Positions 1 through 6,673 of a DNA stretch of 9,102 nt are shown piece by piece. The stretch comes from Nitrospirales bacterium (lineage in GTDB: Bacteria; Nitrospirota; Thermodesulfovibrionia; Thermodesulfovibrionales; Dissulfurispiraceae), in the NCBI GenBank assembly GCA_020846375.1, contig JADLDZ010000112.1, positions 1 through 9,102 of the forward strand, given 5' to 3'. Made by a program: the position numbers and the translations under genes. The notes under the pieces are model-generated. The model was not told the origin of the DNA. It did not search any database and saw only the letters and a list, made by a program, of their open reading frames with translations. Numbering within the stretch: the first letter of the stretch is position 1; each line of letters starts with the position of its first letter.

Positions 1-1
1 G

Positions 2-91
2 CGAGACCTGAAAGCGATGGTAGACCGAGGTCTGATCGTCACAGAAGGTGAAACCCACCATCTGCTCTACCGCTTGGCGGAGGGGGACTAA
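2..91 (+). CDS. C-terminal fragment of a winged-helix protein (partial, 5' end outside window)
   Basis: The frame starting at base 2 is open from the window edge and gives 29 residues, beginning RDLKAMVDRGLIV and ending YRLAEGD, before a TAA at 89-91. The pattern of a helix (RDLKAMVDRGL) followed by a beta-hairpin 'wing' (LIVTEGETHHLLYRL) is typical of the C-terminal winged-helix domain found at the end of Fic-family proteins and of AlbA_2/Schlafen-like ATP-binding regulatory proteins. Which of these parents it belongs to cannot be decided from 29 residues. After the TAA the same frame stays open for 29 more codons, to a second TAA at 179-181, and this extension runs through the TTTGCGACA repeats. 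The gene is unrelated in theme to the glucan locus to its right and may be an accessory gene. Confidence 0.6.
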   Translation, partial: RDLKAMVDRGLIVTEGETHHLLYRLAEGD

Positions 92-93
92 TC

Positions 94-148
94 TTTGCGA
101 CAGGTTTGCGACAAAGTTTACGACACTTTTGCGACATGCTTTGCGACA
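94..148. repeat. Five TTTGCGACA repeats at 11/12-base spacing
   Basis: Copies of the nonamer TTTGCGACA start at 94, 105, 117, 128 and 140. All are exact except the third, which reads TTTACGACA. The start-to-start distances are 11, 12, 11 and 12 bases, so two units span 23 bases and the reading frame changes between copies. The cluster begins two bases after the stop codon of the winged-helix gene. It could be an array of protein-binding sites on nearly one face of the helix, or degenerate coding sequence from a longer C-terminus of the upstream gene. The sequence does not settle which. Confidence 0.85.
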
Positions 149-279
149 CACACGGCCAGGTTGGGTGCCAGGGAAATGTAATTTGACGCCGCTTCCGCCT
201 AACGGGGAACGGCCTGATCTTTGATAACACCTTGATATTGAAGATTTTTAATTAACTGCCGGAGAAAGAGAATGGTTAT

Positions 280-314
280 GAAGAGGGTTGCACACGGGGA
301 GCCATCCCCTCTTC
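280..314. repeat. Inverted repeat GAAGAGGG...CCCTCTTC
   Basis: GAAGAGGG at 280-287 is an exact reverse complement of CCCTCTTC at 307-314, with a 19-base loop. GGGG (296-299) and CCCC (306-309) can form a competing inner hairpin. No T-run follows on the + strand (CCCTCACTTCC), so it is a poor intrinsic terminator for the upstream gene. It may be a regulatory hairpin, an operator, or chance. Confidence 0.4.
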
Positions 315-409
315 CCTCACTTCCGTAATTCAATTCCTAATAGTCATTGCTGATCTCTTTTTTCCTGAGTCCTGCATAGTCTCCAGCCCGTTTCCGCTTT
401 TCCCCCGCA

Positions 410-437
410 TTGCTATTCCGGCGCTATTTGATACAAT
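410..437 (+). promoter_or_regulatory. Candidate sigma70 promoter of the GH57 gene
   Basis: TTGCTA (410-415) and TACAAT (432-437) are separated by 16 bases. The -10 lies in the string GATACAATTAAAG, and nearly the same string (GATACAATTGAAG) sits at the -10 of the GH15 promoter, which strengthens both calls. Transcription from here would start near 444 and leave an unusually long leader of about 158 bases before the ATG at 602. Confidence 0.5.
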
Positions 438-585
438 TAAAGCAGAAGCTACTTACATGACACATTCGTAATCCCCGTTGATAGGCACGGAAAGGAAGCC
501 TGCTCCCCGGACAGAGGCTCCGCTTCTCCAAAGTCTGCACACTTTTTTCATGCATCCGGCACACTGCTCTCTTCTGATCCCCGGC

Positions 586-593
586 GAGGAGGA
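586..593 (+). promoter_or_regulatory. Strong Shine-Dalgarno site of GH57
   Basis: GAGGAGGA lies 8 bases before the ATG at 602. This is close to ideal and fixes the start codon, which also gives the family's expected N-terminus. Confidence 0.85.
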
Positions 594-601
594 AAAGAAT
601 A

Positions 602-3022
602 ATGGAACGGTATATCTGCATTCACGGGCATTTCTATCAGCCCCCCCGTGAAAACCCCTGGCTCGAAGTGATCGAAGTACAGGATTCCGCCTACCCCTAC
701 CACGACTGGAACGAAAGGATAAACGCCGAATGCTACGCTCCCAACGCCGCCTCACGGCTCCTGGACGGAGAGGGCAAGATCCTCGATATCGTCAGCAATT
801 ACGCCGGCATGAGCTTCAATTTCGGTCCTACCGTGCTTTCGTGGATGGAAAAGAACCAGCCGGAGACCTATGAAAGCATCATCGCCTCGGACAAGCTGAG
901 CAGGGAGCGTTTTTCAGGACACGGCTCGGCTCTGGCGCAGGCATACAACCACCTGATCATGCCACTCGCAAACGCGCGTGACAAGCTGACCCAGGTCGCT
1001 TGGGGCATCCGGGATTTCCGGAAAAGGTTCGGGCGGGAGCCCGAAGGAATGTGGCTCCCCGAAACCGCCGTGGACACCGGGACACTGGAGATCCTCGCAG
1101 CGCAGGGCATTCTCTTCACCATTCTCGCACCCCGGCAGGCAAAAGCGGTAAGGAAGATTGCGGACAATGCCGAATGGCAGAGAGTAGAGGGAGGGCAGAT
1201 CGACCCCACCACCGTCTACCTCTGCCGCCTCCCTTCGGGGAGAACCATACATCTCTTCTTCTATGACGGACCCATCTCGCAGGGTATCGCTTTCGAGGGC
1301 ATGCTCGCCAGCGGCGAAGCCTTCGCGCAGAGGCTGGCCGGCGCCTTTACCGAAGAGAGGGAGTGGACCCAGCTCGTCCATATCGCCACGGATGGGGAAA
1401 CCTACGGACACCACCACCGCTTCGGGGATATGGCCCTCGCCTTTTGCCTCCACTATCTGGAATCGAACAATATTGCAAAGGCAACCAACTACGGGGAATA
1501 CGTGGAGAAGAATAAACCGACCCACGAAGTGCAGATCTTCGACAATTCCTCCTGGAGTTGCATCCATGGGGTGGAGAGATGGAGAGAGAATTGCGGCTGC
1601 AATTCGGGGATGCGTCCGGGATGGAATCAACTGTGGAGAAAACCCCTGCGGGAGGCTCTCGATGCCCTGCGGGACCGGCTCATTCCCCTCTATGAGCAGG
1701 AGGCAGCCCTGCTCCTCAAGGACCCGTGGGCGGCCCGTGATGCGTATATCGATGTCATCCTCGACAGGTCCCGGGACACGGTGGAAGGCTTCCTTGCGGG
1801 ACACATGCAACGGCCGCTGACGCCGGGAGAAAAGGAGAGAGTGCTGAAGCTCCTGGAGCTGCAGCGGCACGCCCTGCTGATGTATACGAGCTGCGGATGG
1901 TTCTTTGACGAACTCTCCGGTATCGAAACCGTACAGGTCATCCAGTATGCCGCGAAAGCCATACAGAGTGCCGGTGAGCTTTTCAAGCTTCCCATCGAGG
2001 AGCAGTTCGTCGGCGACCTGCGGAAGGCCCCGAGCAACGTGTTCGCAAACGGCGGTGAGGTGTACGAGAAGTACGTCGTACCCGCGAGGATCGACCTTAC
2101 CCGTGTCGCCGCCCATTACGCCATTTCCTCCCTTTTCGAGGAGTACCCCGAGTCCATGGACATCTATAATTTCACGGTGAAAAGCGACGTCTACGAAAAG
2201 GCGAAAACCGGCAAATTCACCCTCGCCGTGGGCAAGGCAGGGATTCAGTCCGATTTCACCTGGGATAAACAGGTGAAATCCTTCGCTGTCCTGCACCTGG
2301 GGGACCATAACATAAACGGGGGCATCAGGGACTTTACCGACGAGGAGGCGTTTTCCGTCATGCACAAAGAGATCCGGGCCGCCTTCGAGCGCGGGGATGC
2401 CACCGAAATAATCCAGTTGATGGACAAGCATTTCGGGGTCAATAACTACTCCCTGTGGCATCTCTTCAGGGACGAGCAGCGGAAGGTCCTGCTGAAGATC
2501 CTCGAGTCCTCCCATGTGGGCACCGAGGCCGCCTACCGCCAGATCTACGAGCTCAACAGCCCCGTGATGAATTTCCTCAGCTCCCTCGGCATCCCTCTTC
2601 CCTCTTCCGTCGTCCTCGCCTCGCAGCATATTATCAATGTCGATACGCGGAGACTCTTCGAGAATGGAGACATCGACGTCAGGAAGCTCGAACGCCTGAT
2701 CCAGGAAACCCAGCGGTGGTCCCTCACCCTGGACAAGGCGATGATCGGGTATGTCGCCTCATCGTGGTTCATCTCCTCCCTGGACAGGATCGTGCAAGAC
2801 CCGCTGAATCCGGCTCTCCTTGAGCACGTTTCCCGCATTCTCACCGCCATCGCCCCTCTCGCACTGGACCTGGACCTCTGGAGGGCGCAGAACACCTATT
2901 TCTCATTGAAAAAACGCATCAGGCAAGAAATGCAGGAAAGGGCGGAAGCGGGGGATGAGGCAGCCCGCATATGGGAGAAACTCTTCCGCGAACTGGGGGA
3001 TCACCTGAACGTAAAATGGTAG
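602..3022 (+). CDS. GH57 family glycoside hydrolase with DUF3536 C-terminal region
   Basis: An 806-residue cytoplasmic enzyme with no signal peptide. The N-terminal half is a GH57 catalytic barrel. It opens with the family motif HGHFYQPPRE (H8, H10). The probable nucleophile is E154 in GMWLPE (149-154) and the probable proton donor is D264 in HIATDGETYGHHH (260-272). A Cys-rich block, WSCIHGVERW...CGC (C320, C331, C333), and MYTSCGWFFDE (427-437) are typical of the GH57 subgroup that carries DUF3536. Residues from about 500 to the end are mostly helical and match the DUF3536 style. GH57 enzymes are retaining amylases, branching enzymes, amylopullulanases or 4-alpha-glucanotransferases. The reaction of the DUF3536 subgroup is not established to my knowledge, so an alpha-glucan substrate is inferred from the family and from the neighbouring debranching and GH15 genes. 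The strong ribosome site at 586-593 supports the start. The gene ends 50 bases from the convergent debranching gene. Long antisense frames over it are shadows. Confidence 0.92.
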   Translation: MERYICIHGHFYQPPRENPWLEVIEVQDSAYPYHDWNERINAECYAPNAASRLLDGEGKILDIVSNYAGMSFNFGPTVLSWMEKNQPETYESIIASDKLSRERFSGHGSALAQAYNHLIMPLANARDKLTQVAWGIRDFRKRFGREPEGMWLPETAVDTGTLEILAAQGILFTILAPRQAKAVRKIADNAEWQRVEGGQIDPTTVYLCRLPSGRTIHLFFYDGPISQGIAFEGMLASGEAFAQRLAGAFTEEREWTQLVHIATDGETYGHHHRFGDMALAFCLHYLESNNIAKATNYGEYVEKNKPTHEVQIFDNSSWSCIHGVERWRENCGCNSGMRPGWNQLWRKPLREALDALRDRLIPLYEQEAALLLKDPWAARDAYIDVILDRSRDTVEGFLAGHMQRPLTPGEKERVLKLLELQRHALLMYTSCGWFFDELSGIETVQVIQYAAKAIQSAGELFKLPIEEQFVGDLRKAPSNVFANGGEVYEKYVVPARIDLTRVAAHYAISSLFEEYPESMDIYNFTVKSDVYEKAKTGKFTLAVGKAGIQSDFTWDKQVKSFAVLHLGDHNINGGIRDFTDEEAFSVMHKEIRAAFERGDATEIIQLMDKHFGVNNYSLWHLFRDEQRKVLLKILESSHVGTEAAYRQIYELNSPVMNFLSSLGIPLPSSVVLASQHIINVDTRRLFENGDIDVRKLERLIQETQRWSLTLDKAMIGYVASSWFISSLDRIVQDPLNPALLEHVSRILTAIAPLALDLDLWRAQNTYFSLKKRIRQEMQERAEAGDEAARIWEKLFRELGDHLNVKW

Positions 3023-3026
3023 CCTC

Positions 3027-3043
3027 CTTCTCCGCAGGAGGAG
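3027..3043 (-). terminator. Weak hairpin between the convergent GH57 and debranching genes
   Basis: CTTCTCC (3027-3033) can pair with GGAGGAG (3037-3043) over a 3-base loop, with one G-T wobble; CCTCCT/AGGAGG (3023-3028/3036-3041) is an alternative pairing. Neither strand has a good T-run right after the stem. On the reverse strand a short ATTTTA follows about 12 bases later. It may slow transcription in the 50-base gap, but it is not a convincing intrinsic terminator. Confidence 0.3.
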
Positions 3044-3072
3044 AGCAGACACACCCCGGTATCCACCCCTTC

Positions 3073-5223
3073 CTATTTTATGACCAGCACCTCCACATCG
3101 CCGGTCTTCCGCACGAGATCGACACTGACATTATAGCGGTGGCGCCTCAGCACAAGGTCTACCTCTCCGTCCTTGCTCTTCAACCCGGTAAGGAAGACTT
3201 CCTGCAGGAATTCGGGAAGCGCGGGATGCCGGAGGATGACGCGGTTCGGTTGATCGAGGGAAAGCCCGATGCAGGCCTGCAGCAGCAGGAACACCGTCCC
3301 GGATGCCCACGCCTGCGGCATGCAGGCCACCGGGTAGAGTGTCGGCCCATCCTCGGCGCGACGGTGGAATCCGCAAAAAAGCTCGGGGAGGCGCCTCTGG
3401 TCCAAGTATTTGGAACCGTCGAAGATCCCGCTGAATACCTTCACTAACGCGTCGATCAACCCATACCGTGCAAACCCCATGGCGATGAGCGCATTATCAT
3501 GGGGCCAGATGGAGCCGTTGTGATATGACATGGGATTATATCTCGCCTCGGTCGACGCGGCGGTCCGTATCCCCCAGCCGGAGAAGAAGTCGTCCGACAG
3601 GAGCGTCTCCGCCATGCGATAGACATGCTCCTCGGTGGCGATCCCCGTAAAGATGCAGTGTCCCGCATTGGAGGTGCGCACCCTGCAGGGCTGTTTCCTG
3701 CCGTCGAGGGCAAGAGCATAAATACCGAGGTCCTCTACCCAGAATGCTCTTTCGAACTTCTCCTTGAGGGTGTCGGCCTCCTGTTTCACCTTTCTCGCAA
3801 GGGCCTCTTCCCCCATCAGGAACGCCAGCAGCGCGGCTTCCACCTTTGCCGCATAGACATATCCCTGCACCTCGCAAAGGGCGATGGGTCCTTCCGCCAG
3901 TCTCCCATCCATATGGAAGACGGAATCGCTGGAGTCCTTCCACCCCTGGTTGATAAGCCCCTTTTCGGAACGACGTCCGTACTCCACAAACCCGTCGCCG
4001 TCGAGGTCTCCATACCGATCGATCCAGTCGAGAGCCCTCTTCACGTTCGGCCAGATGCTCCTGACGAACTCCAGGTCCCCGGTCCTCCGGTAATATGCGC
4101 CGCACAGGTAGATGAAAAGCGGCGTGGCGTCCACGCTGCCGTAGTATTTTCCGAAGGGGACCTCACCCAGGGCCGCCATCTCCCCGAGCCGCACCTCGTG
4201 GACGATCTTCCCGGGCTCGGCATCGCTTTCAGGAATTTCCTTGTCGGCCTGGGTCGCCGCAAGATACGAGAGCACGCCGCGCGCGATCCGGGGCTCGAAC
4301 CAGAGGCATTCGAGGGCCGTGATGATGCCGTCCCTCCCGAAGGCCGCATTGAACCACGGCACCCCGGCATAGGGATACATCCCGTATTCCGTATCCGTAA
4401 GCATCATATGAATATCGGAGAGTGAGGTGTTGAACCATGCATTGAATTGCTCATTGGAGGTGCTGACCTGGCACGTCCTTTCTCTCATGGTGCGGTATCT
4501 CTCCTCCGCCATTGTCAGGGCGTGCTTCCAGTACATCTCCTCGTTCCTGTCGAACTGCATGGTGATGCGGAGGGCTTCGCGGTGCTTCGGGGTGAGGGTA
4601 AAAGAAAAGGTGGCCCTGCCGGGCTCCAGGGAAACGGGCGGCACGGAAAAGAGCAGGCGTGTCATGCGTTTTACACCATCAAGGCCGAGATAGACGAGGG
4701 AGATCTCCCGTCTGCCGATCTCGGGAGGAAGGACCTCTCCCCTTTTCGCCCTTCTGATGCCCCTGACTTCAAAGATGTCTTCGAAGTCCGCCTCGAACAG
4801 CAGAGTGAGACGCAGGGTTACGGGATCGAGGCCGAAGTTGATGAAAAAGATGCTCTCATAGCAATTCCCCTTCCAGAGGAACTTGGAGCGGTGGAAATGG
4901 ATCGTGTCCCGGGGGATGAGGGTTGAGTCCATCGGGATATCGGGATTGGTCAGGTCCGCAGAAAGAATGTTGTTGATCTTCTTGATGCCCGAGCTCAGAA
5001 ACAGCGGACGCTTCTCCTCCACCAGCAGCTCCCACCTGCTCAGATGCCGGGTGCCCTGGTGATAGATGCCCTGCTCCTCCATGCCCAGTTTGAGGATATC
5101 CCCGACCTGTGCAAAGACACCGAAGGTCTCATCATGCTTCAGGGTAAGTGTCTTCAGGTCGACACGGCCCGACTTGGCTAGAATATAATATTCGTCTTTT
5201 ACCTGAGTACCGTTCGTATCCAT
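3073..5223 (-). CDS. Amylo-alpha-1,6-glucosidase (bacterial/archaeal-type glycogen debranching enzyme)
   Basis: 716 residues, cytoplasmic, no signal peptide. Residues about 10-230 form a beta-rich N-terminal domain typical of bacterial/archaeal debranching enzymes (GDE_N type), including the conserved QGIYHQGTRHLSRWEL (51-66). Residues about 255-660 form an (alpha/alpha)6 barrel with the family signatures PWFNAAFGRDGIIT (289-302), SVDATPLF (363-370), NQGWKDSSDS (425-434), CEVQGYVYAA (450-459), YHNGSIWPHDNALIA (567-581) and RRLPELFCGF (610-619). By comparison with related barrel glycosidases, D430 in GWKDSSDS and E614 in PELFCG are likely catalytic acids; this is inference. The expected reaction is hydrolysis of alpha-1,6 branches in glycogen-like glucans. 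The ATG lies two bases after the glycosyltransferase stop codon and has no clear Shine-Dalgarno site, so translation is probably coupled to that gene. Some relatives act on other oligosaccharides, so the exact substrate is unproven. Confidence 0.9.
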   Translation of the reverse strand: MDTNGTQVKDEYYILAKSGRVDLKTLTLKHDETFGVFAQVGDILKLGMEEQGIYHQGTRHLSRWELLVEEKRPLFLSSGIKKINNILSADLTNPDIPMDSTLIPRDTIHFHRSKFLWKGNCYESIFFINFGLDPVTLRLTLLFEADFEDIFEVRGIRRAKRGEVLPPEIGRREISLVYLGLDGVKRMTRLLFSVPPVSLEPGRATFSFTLTPKHREALRITMQFDRNEEMYWKHALTMAEERYRTMRERTCQVSTSNEQFNAWFNTSLSDIHMMLTDTEYGMYPYAGVPWFNAAFGRDGIITALECLWFEPRIARGVLSYLAATQADKEIPESDAEPGKIVHEVRLGEMAALGEVPFGKYYGSVDATPLFIYLCGAYYRRTGDLEFVRSIWPNVKRALDWIDRYGDLDGDGFVEYGRRSEKGLINQGWKDSSDSVFHMDGRLAEGPIALCEVQGYVYAAKVEAALLAFLMGEEALARKVKQEADTLKEKFERAFWVEDLGIYALALDGRKQPCRVRTSNAGHCIFTGIATEEHVYRMAETLLSDDFFSGWGIRTAASTEARYNPMSYHNGSIWPHDNALIAMGFARYGLIDALVKVFSGIFDGSKYLDQRRLPELFCGFHRRAEDGPTLYPVACMPQAWASGTVFLLLQACIGLSLDQPNRVILRHPALPEFLQEVFLTGLKSKDGEVDLVLRRHRYNVSVDLVRKTGDVEVLVIK

Positions 5224-5225
5224 GT

Positions 5226-6281
5226 CTATGCGATGCGCAGCGACCCGGAGGTTTTTACGTGCGCCACGAGGCTCTCGTATGCCGAGAGATAGTCCAGTGC
5301 CATCCTCCGCACGGAGAAGCGCTTCTTGAACTCGTTGCGTATCTTCAGCCTGCTCAGGCTCTCCGCGGCCTCCACCGCACCGACCGCCTGGTCCGGGTCA
5401 TCGAAGGTAAAGCCGGTCACCCCATCCTCAACGATTTCGGGAATGCTTCCGCGGCGGCGGGCAATCACCGGGGTGCCGCACGCCATTGCCTCGATCATGG
5501 CGAGCCCGAAAGGTTCGGGCCAGTCGATGGGAAAGAGAAAGGCAAGGGCGTTTCCGAGGAGTTCCTGCTTTTCCTCCTCCCCCACCTCCCCAACAAACTC
5601 GATAAGAGGGTGCTTCAGGAGGGGTTGAACAGCCTCCCTGAAATACGCCTCATCGTTTTTGTCCACCTTTGCCGCGATCCTGAGCGGAATGCCGGCCCTC
5701 TTTGCAATTTCAATGGCATCGATCACCTTTTTTTCGGGGGAAACCCGCCCCACGAAGACGAGGTAGTCCCCCGGCCTTTCATTGAGCCGGTAAAGAGAAG
5801 GGGGCAGGCCGTGATATACGGTAGTCTGCCAGTTGGCCCAGAGGAGGGGTTCCCTCTGCGCATCGGAGATAGAGATAAGGGGGATATCGCTGAACTCCCG
5901 GTACAGGGGAGCGAGCTCCGGCAGGTCGAGACGTCCATGCAGGGTGGTCAGTGCAGGAACGGGCACCCTCCGGGAGAGAGAGAAATGAAGGTAATCCGTG
6001 TGGAAATGGATAATATCGAAATCCTCCGCACTTTGAAAGACTTGTTCTATCATGAGGAGGTGATAGCTGAGGGGATCGGTGCACTGTTTCGAAAGGCGCA
6101 GGGATTCCGGGCAGATGGGCACCAGTTTGGCTCTTGTGGTGGAGTCGCCGCTCGCGAAAAGGGTCACCTTATGGCCAAGGCGCACCAACTCCTCGGTCAG
6201 ATACGATACGACACGCTCCGTCCCTCCATAGCCGGTGGGAGGGACGGACTCGTAAAGGGGTGAGACCTGTGCAATTCTCAT
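5226..6281 (-). CDS. GT4-family glycosyltransferase
   Basis: 351 residues with the GT-B fold of family GT4. The N-terminal acceptor half has the glycine-rich loop TGYGGTERVV (16-25) and HFH (92-94). The C-terminal nucleotide-sugar half has FVGRVSPEKK (R179, K184) and the EX7E motif in EPFGLAMIE (E256 and E264), followed by ACGTPVIA and GSIPEIVEDGVTGF. No signal peptide or membrane anchor is visible, so it is probably soluble. The frame is open to an ATG at 6395, but I chose the ATG at 6281: it has AAGGA 7 bases upstream, gives the family N-terminus MRIAQVSPLYE, and lies downstream of the promoter, whereas the longer start would lie upstream of the -35. It heads a two-gene operon with the debranching enzyme, so a glucan or glucoside role is likely. 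Donor and acceptor cannot be read; glycogen synthase itself is longer (about 480 residues), so this is not a typical GlgA. Confidence 0.9.
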   Translation of the reverse strand: MRIAQVSPLYESVPPTGYGGTERVVSYLTEELVRLGHKVTLFASGDSTTRAKLVPICPESLRLSKQCTDPLSYHLLMIEQVFQSAEDFDIIHFHTDYLHFSLSRRVPVPALTTLHGRLDLPELAPLYREFSDIPLISISDAQREPLLWANWQTTVYHGLPPSLYRLNERPGDYLVFVGRVSPEKKVIDAIEIAKRAGIPLRIAAKVDKNDEAYFREAVQPLLKHPLIEFVGEVGEEEKQELLGNALAFLFPIDWPEPFGLAMIEAMACGTPVIARRRGSIPEIVEDGVTGFTFDDPDQAVGAVEAAESLSRLKIRNEFKKRFSVRRMALDYLSAYESLVAHVKTSGSLRIA

Positions 6282-6288
6282 GATGCAA

Positions 6289-6293
6289 TCCTT
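6289..6293 (-). promoter_or_regulatory. Shine-Dalgarno site deciding the glycosyltransferase start
   Basis: On the reverse strand AAGGA lies 7 bases before the ATG at 6281. No comparable site precedes the more upstream in-frame ATG at 6395. Confidence 0.7.
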
Positions 6294-6342
6294 ATTTTGA
6301 CAATGGGGGGTTAATAAATCGAGTGGGGGTGTGCTTATTCTC

Positions 6343-6371
6343 TGTATACCATATGCCCGGCATGCTGTCAA
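6343..6371 (-). promoter_or_regulatory. Strong sigma70 promoter of the glycosyltransferase-debrancher operon
   Basis: On the reverse strand a perfect -35 TTGACA (6366-6371) and a near-perfect -10 TATACA (6343-6348) are separated by 17 bases. Transcription would start near 6336, giving a leader of about 55 bases before the ATG at 6281. This is the best promoter in the window. Confidence 0.75.
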
Positions 6372-6422
6372 TATTATGACGTCTTGCGGGTGCAATCAAA
6401 AGTGAGGGTATGAAGAAGCTCT

Positions 6423-6465
6423 CAGGGAGGAGAAGGCAGCAAGGGAAGAGAACAGGGGAGGAGAA
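6423..6465. repeat. Direct repeat CAGGG(G)AGGAGAA in a purine-rich stretch
   Basis: CAGGGAGGAGAA (6423-6434) and CAGGGGAGGAGAA (6453-6465) begin 30 bases apart, about three helical turns, within a stretch that is almost all A and G on the + strand. They lie about 50 bases upstream of the glycosyltransferase -35. This could be a paired regulator site for that promoter, or only low-complexity sequence. Confidence 0.4.
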
Positions 6466-6506
6466 ACAGAAGGATCTATCTGAATAGGCATTCTCTGGTA
6501 TGGAGC

Positions 6507-6527
6507 GAGGGGGCGCCCTCTTTCTTT
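6507..6527 (+). terminator. Terminator-like hairpin upstream of the GH15 promoter
   Basis: GAGGG (6507-6511) pairs with CCCTC (6516-6520) over a GGCG loop and is followed directly by TTTCTTT (6521-6527). It resembles a short intrinsic terminator on the + strand. No forward gene precedes it, so it would only stop a transcript initiated within the intergenic region or antisense to the glycosyltransferase. Confidence 0.4.
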
Positions 6528-6588
6528 GCGAGTGAATTCCTCCTGTTGCAAGATACATGCTACCCCCGGCACAGGAGCGGGAGCACCG

Positions 6589-6617
6589 TTTACTCCGCGT
6601 CCGTAACACGATACAAT
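6589..6617 (+). promoter_or_regulatory. Candidate sigma70 promoter of the GH15 gene
   Basis: TTTACT (6589-6594) and TACAAT (6612-6617) are 17 bases apart. The -10 lies in GATACAATTGAAG, almost identical to the string at the GH57 promoter. Transcription would start near 6624, leaving a leader of about 50 bases. Confidence 0.55.
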
Positions 6618-6673
6618 TGAAGTAACCGGTGGAATATGCCTCTCAATAACCACAACCGCTTTCCGGGGGACCT

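Larger units (their letters stand above)
92..601. other. Non-coding region between the winged-helix gene tail and GH57
   Basis: About 510 bases without a convincing gene. It holds the TTTGCGACA cluster (94-148), an 8-base inverted repeat (280-314), a TTAATTAA palindrome (248-255), a candidate promoter (410-437) and then a leader of roughly 158 bases before the GH57 start. The short reverse frames that can be opened here are rich in Arg, Pro and Ser, lack ribosome sites and resemble no family I know, so I treat the region as intergenic. Confidence 0.65.
6282..6673. other. Divergent intergenic region between glycosyltransferase and GH15
   Basis: 392 bases separate two outward-facing genes. It contains the reverse promoter (6343-6371), a purine-rich stretch on the + strand from about 6409 to 6474 with a repeated block, a terminator-like hairpin (6507-6527) and the GH15 promoter (6589-6617). 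I see no gene in it: the reverse frames across it lack ribosome sites and recognisable motifs. Confidence 0.7.

Noticed and set aside
94..148. CRISPR array
   Set aside because: The repeat is only 9 bases with 2-3 base gaps; there are no spacers of the expected length and no cas genes.
39..230. 63-codon reverse frame across the TTTGCGACA repeats
   Set aside because: It overlaps the end of the partial gene, is Arg/Pro-rich, shows no motif, and is explained by repeats and low complexity.
914..2629. 571-codon reverse frame opposite the GH57 gene
   Set aside because: It lies wholly antisense to a gene with clear family motifs, has no ribosome site or recognisable domain, and its composition (rich in Gly, His, Pro, Val) is that of a mirror frame in GC-rich coding DNA.
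3625..4425. 266-codon forward frame opposite the debranching gene
   Set aside because: It is a mirror of a well-supported enzyme gene, with no ribosome site and no domain.
5148..6263. 371-codon forward frame opposite the glycosyltransferase
   Set aside because: It is antisense to the GT4 gene, whose motifs are complete, and it overlaps the start of the debranching gene. No family features are visible.
6282..6395. 38-codon N-terminal extension of the glycosyltransferase
   Set aside because: The ATG at 6395 lies upstream of the -35 of the promoter, has no ribosome site and adds residues that the family lacks; the ATG at 6281 is preferred.
6396..6653. Small reverse genes of 85-105 codons in the divergent intergenic region
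   Set aside because: They have no ribosome site, low-complexity Ser/Pro/Arg-rich translations reflecting the purine-biased stretch, and they overlap promoter elements.
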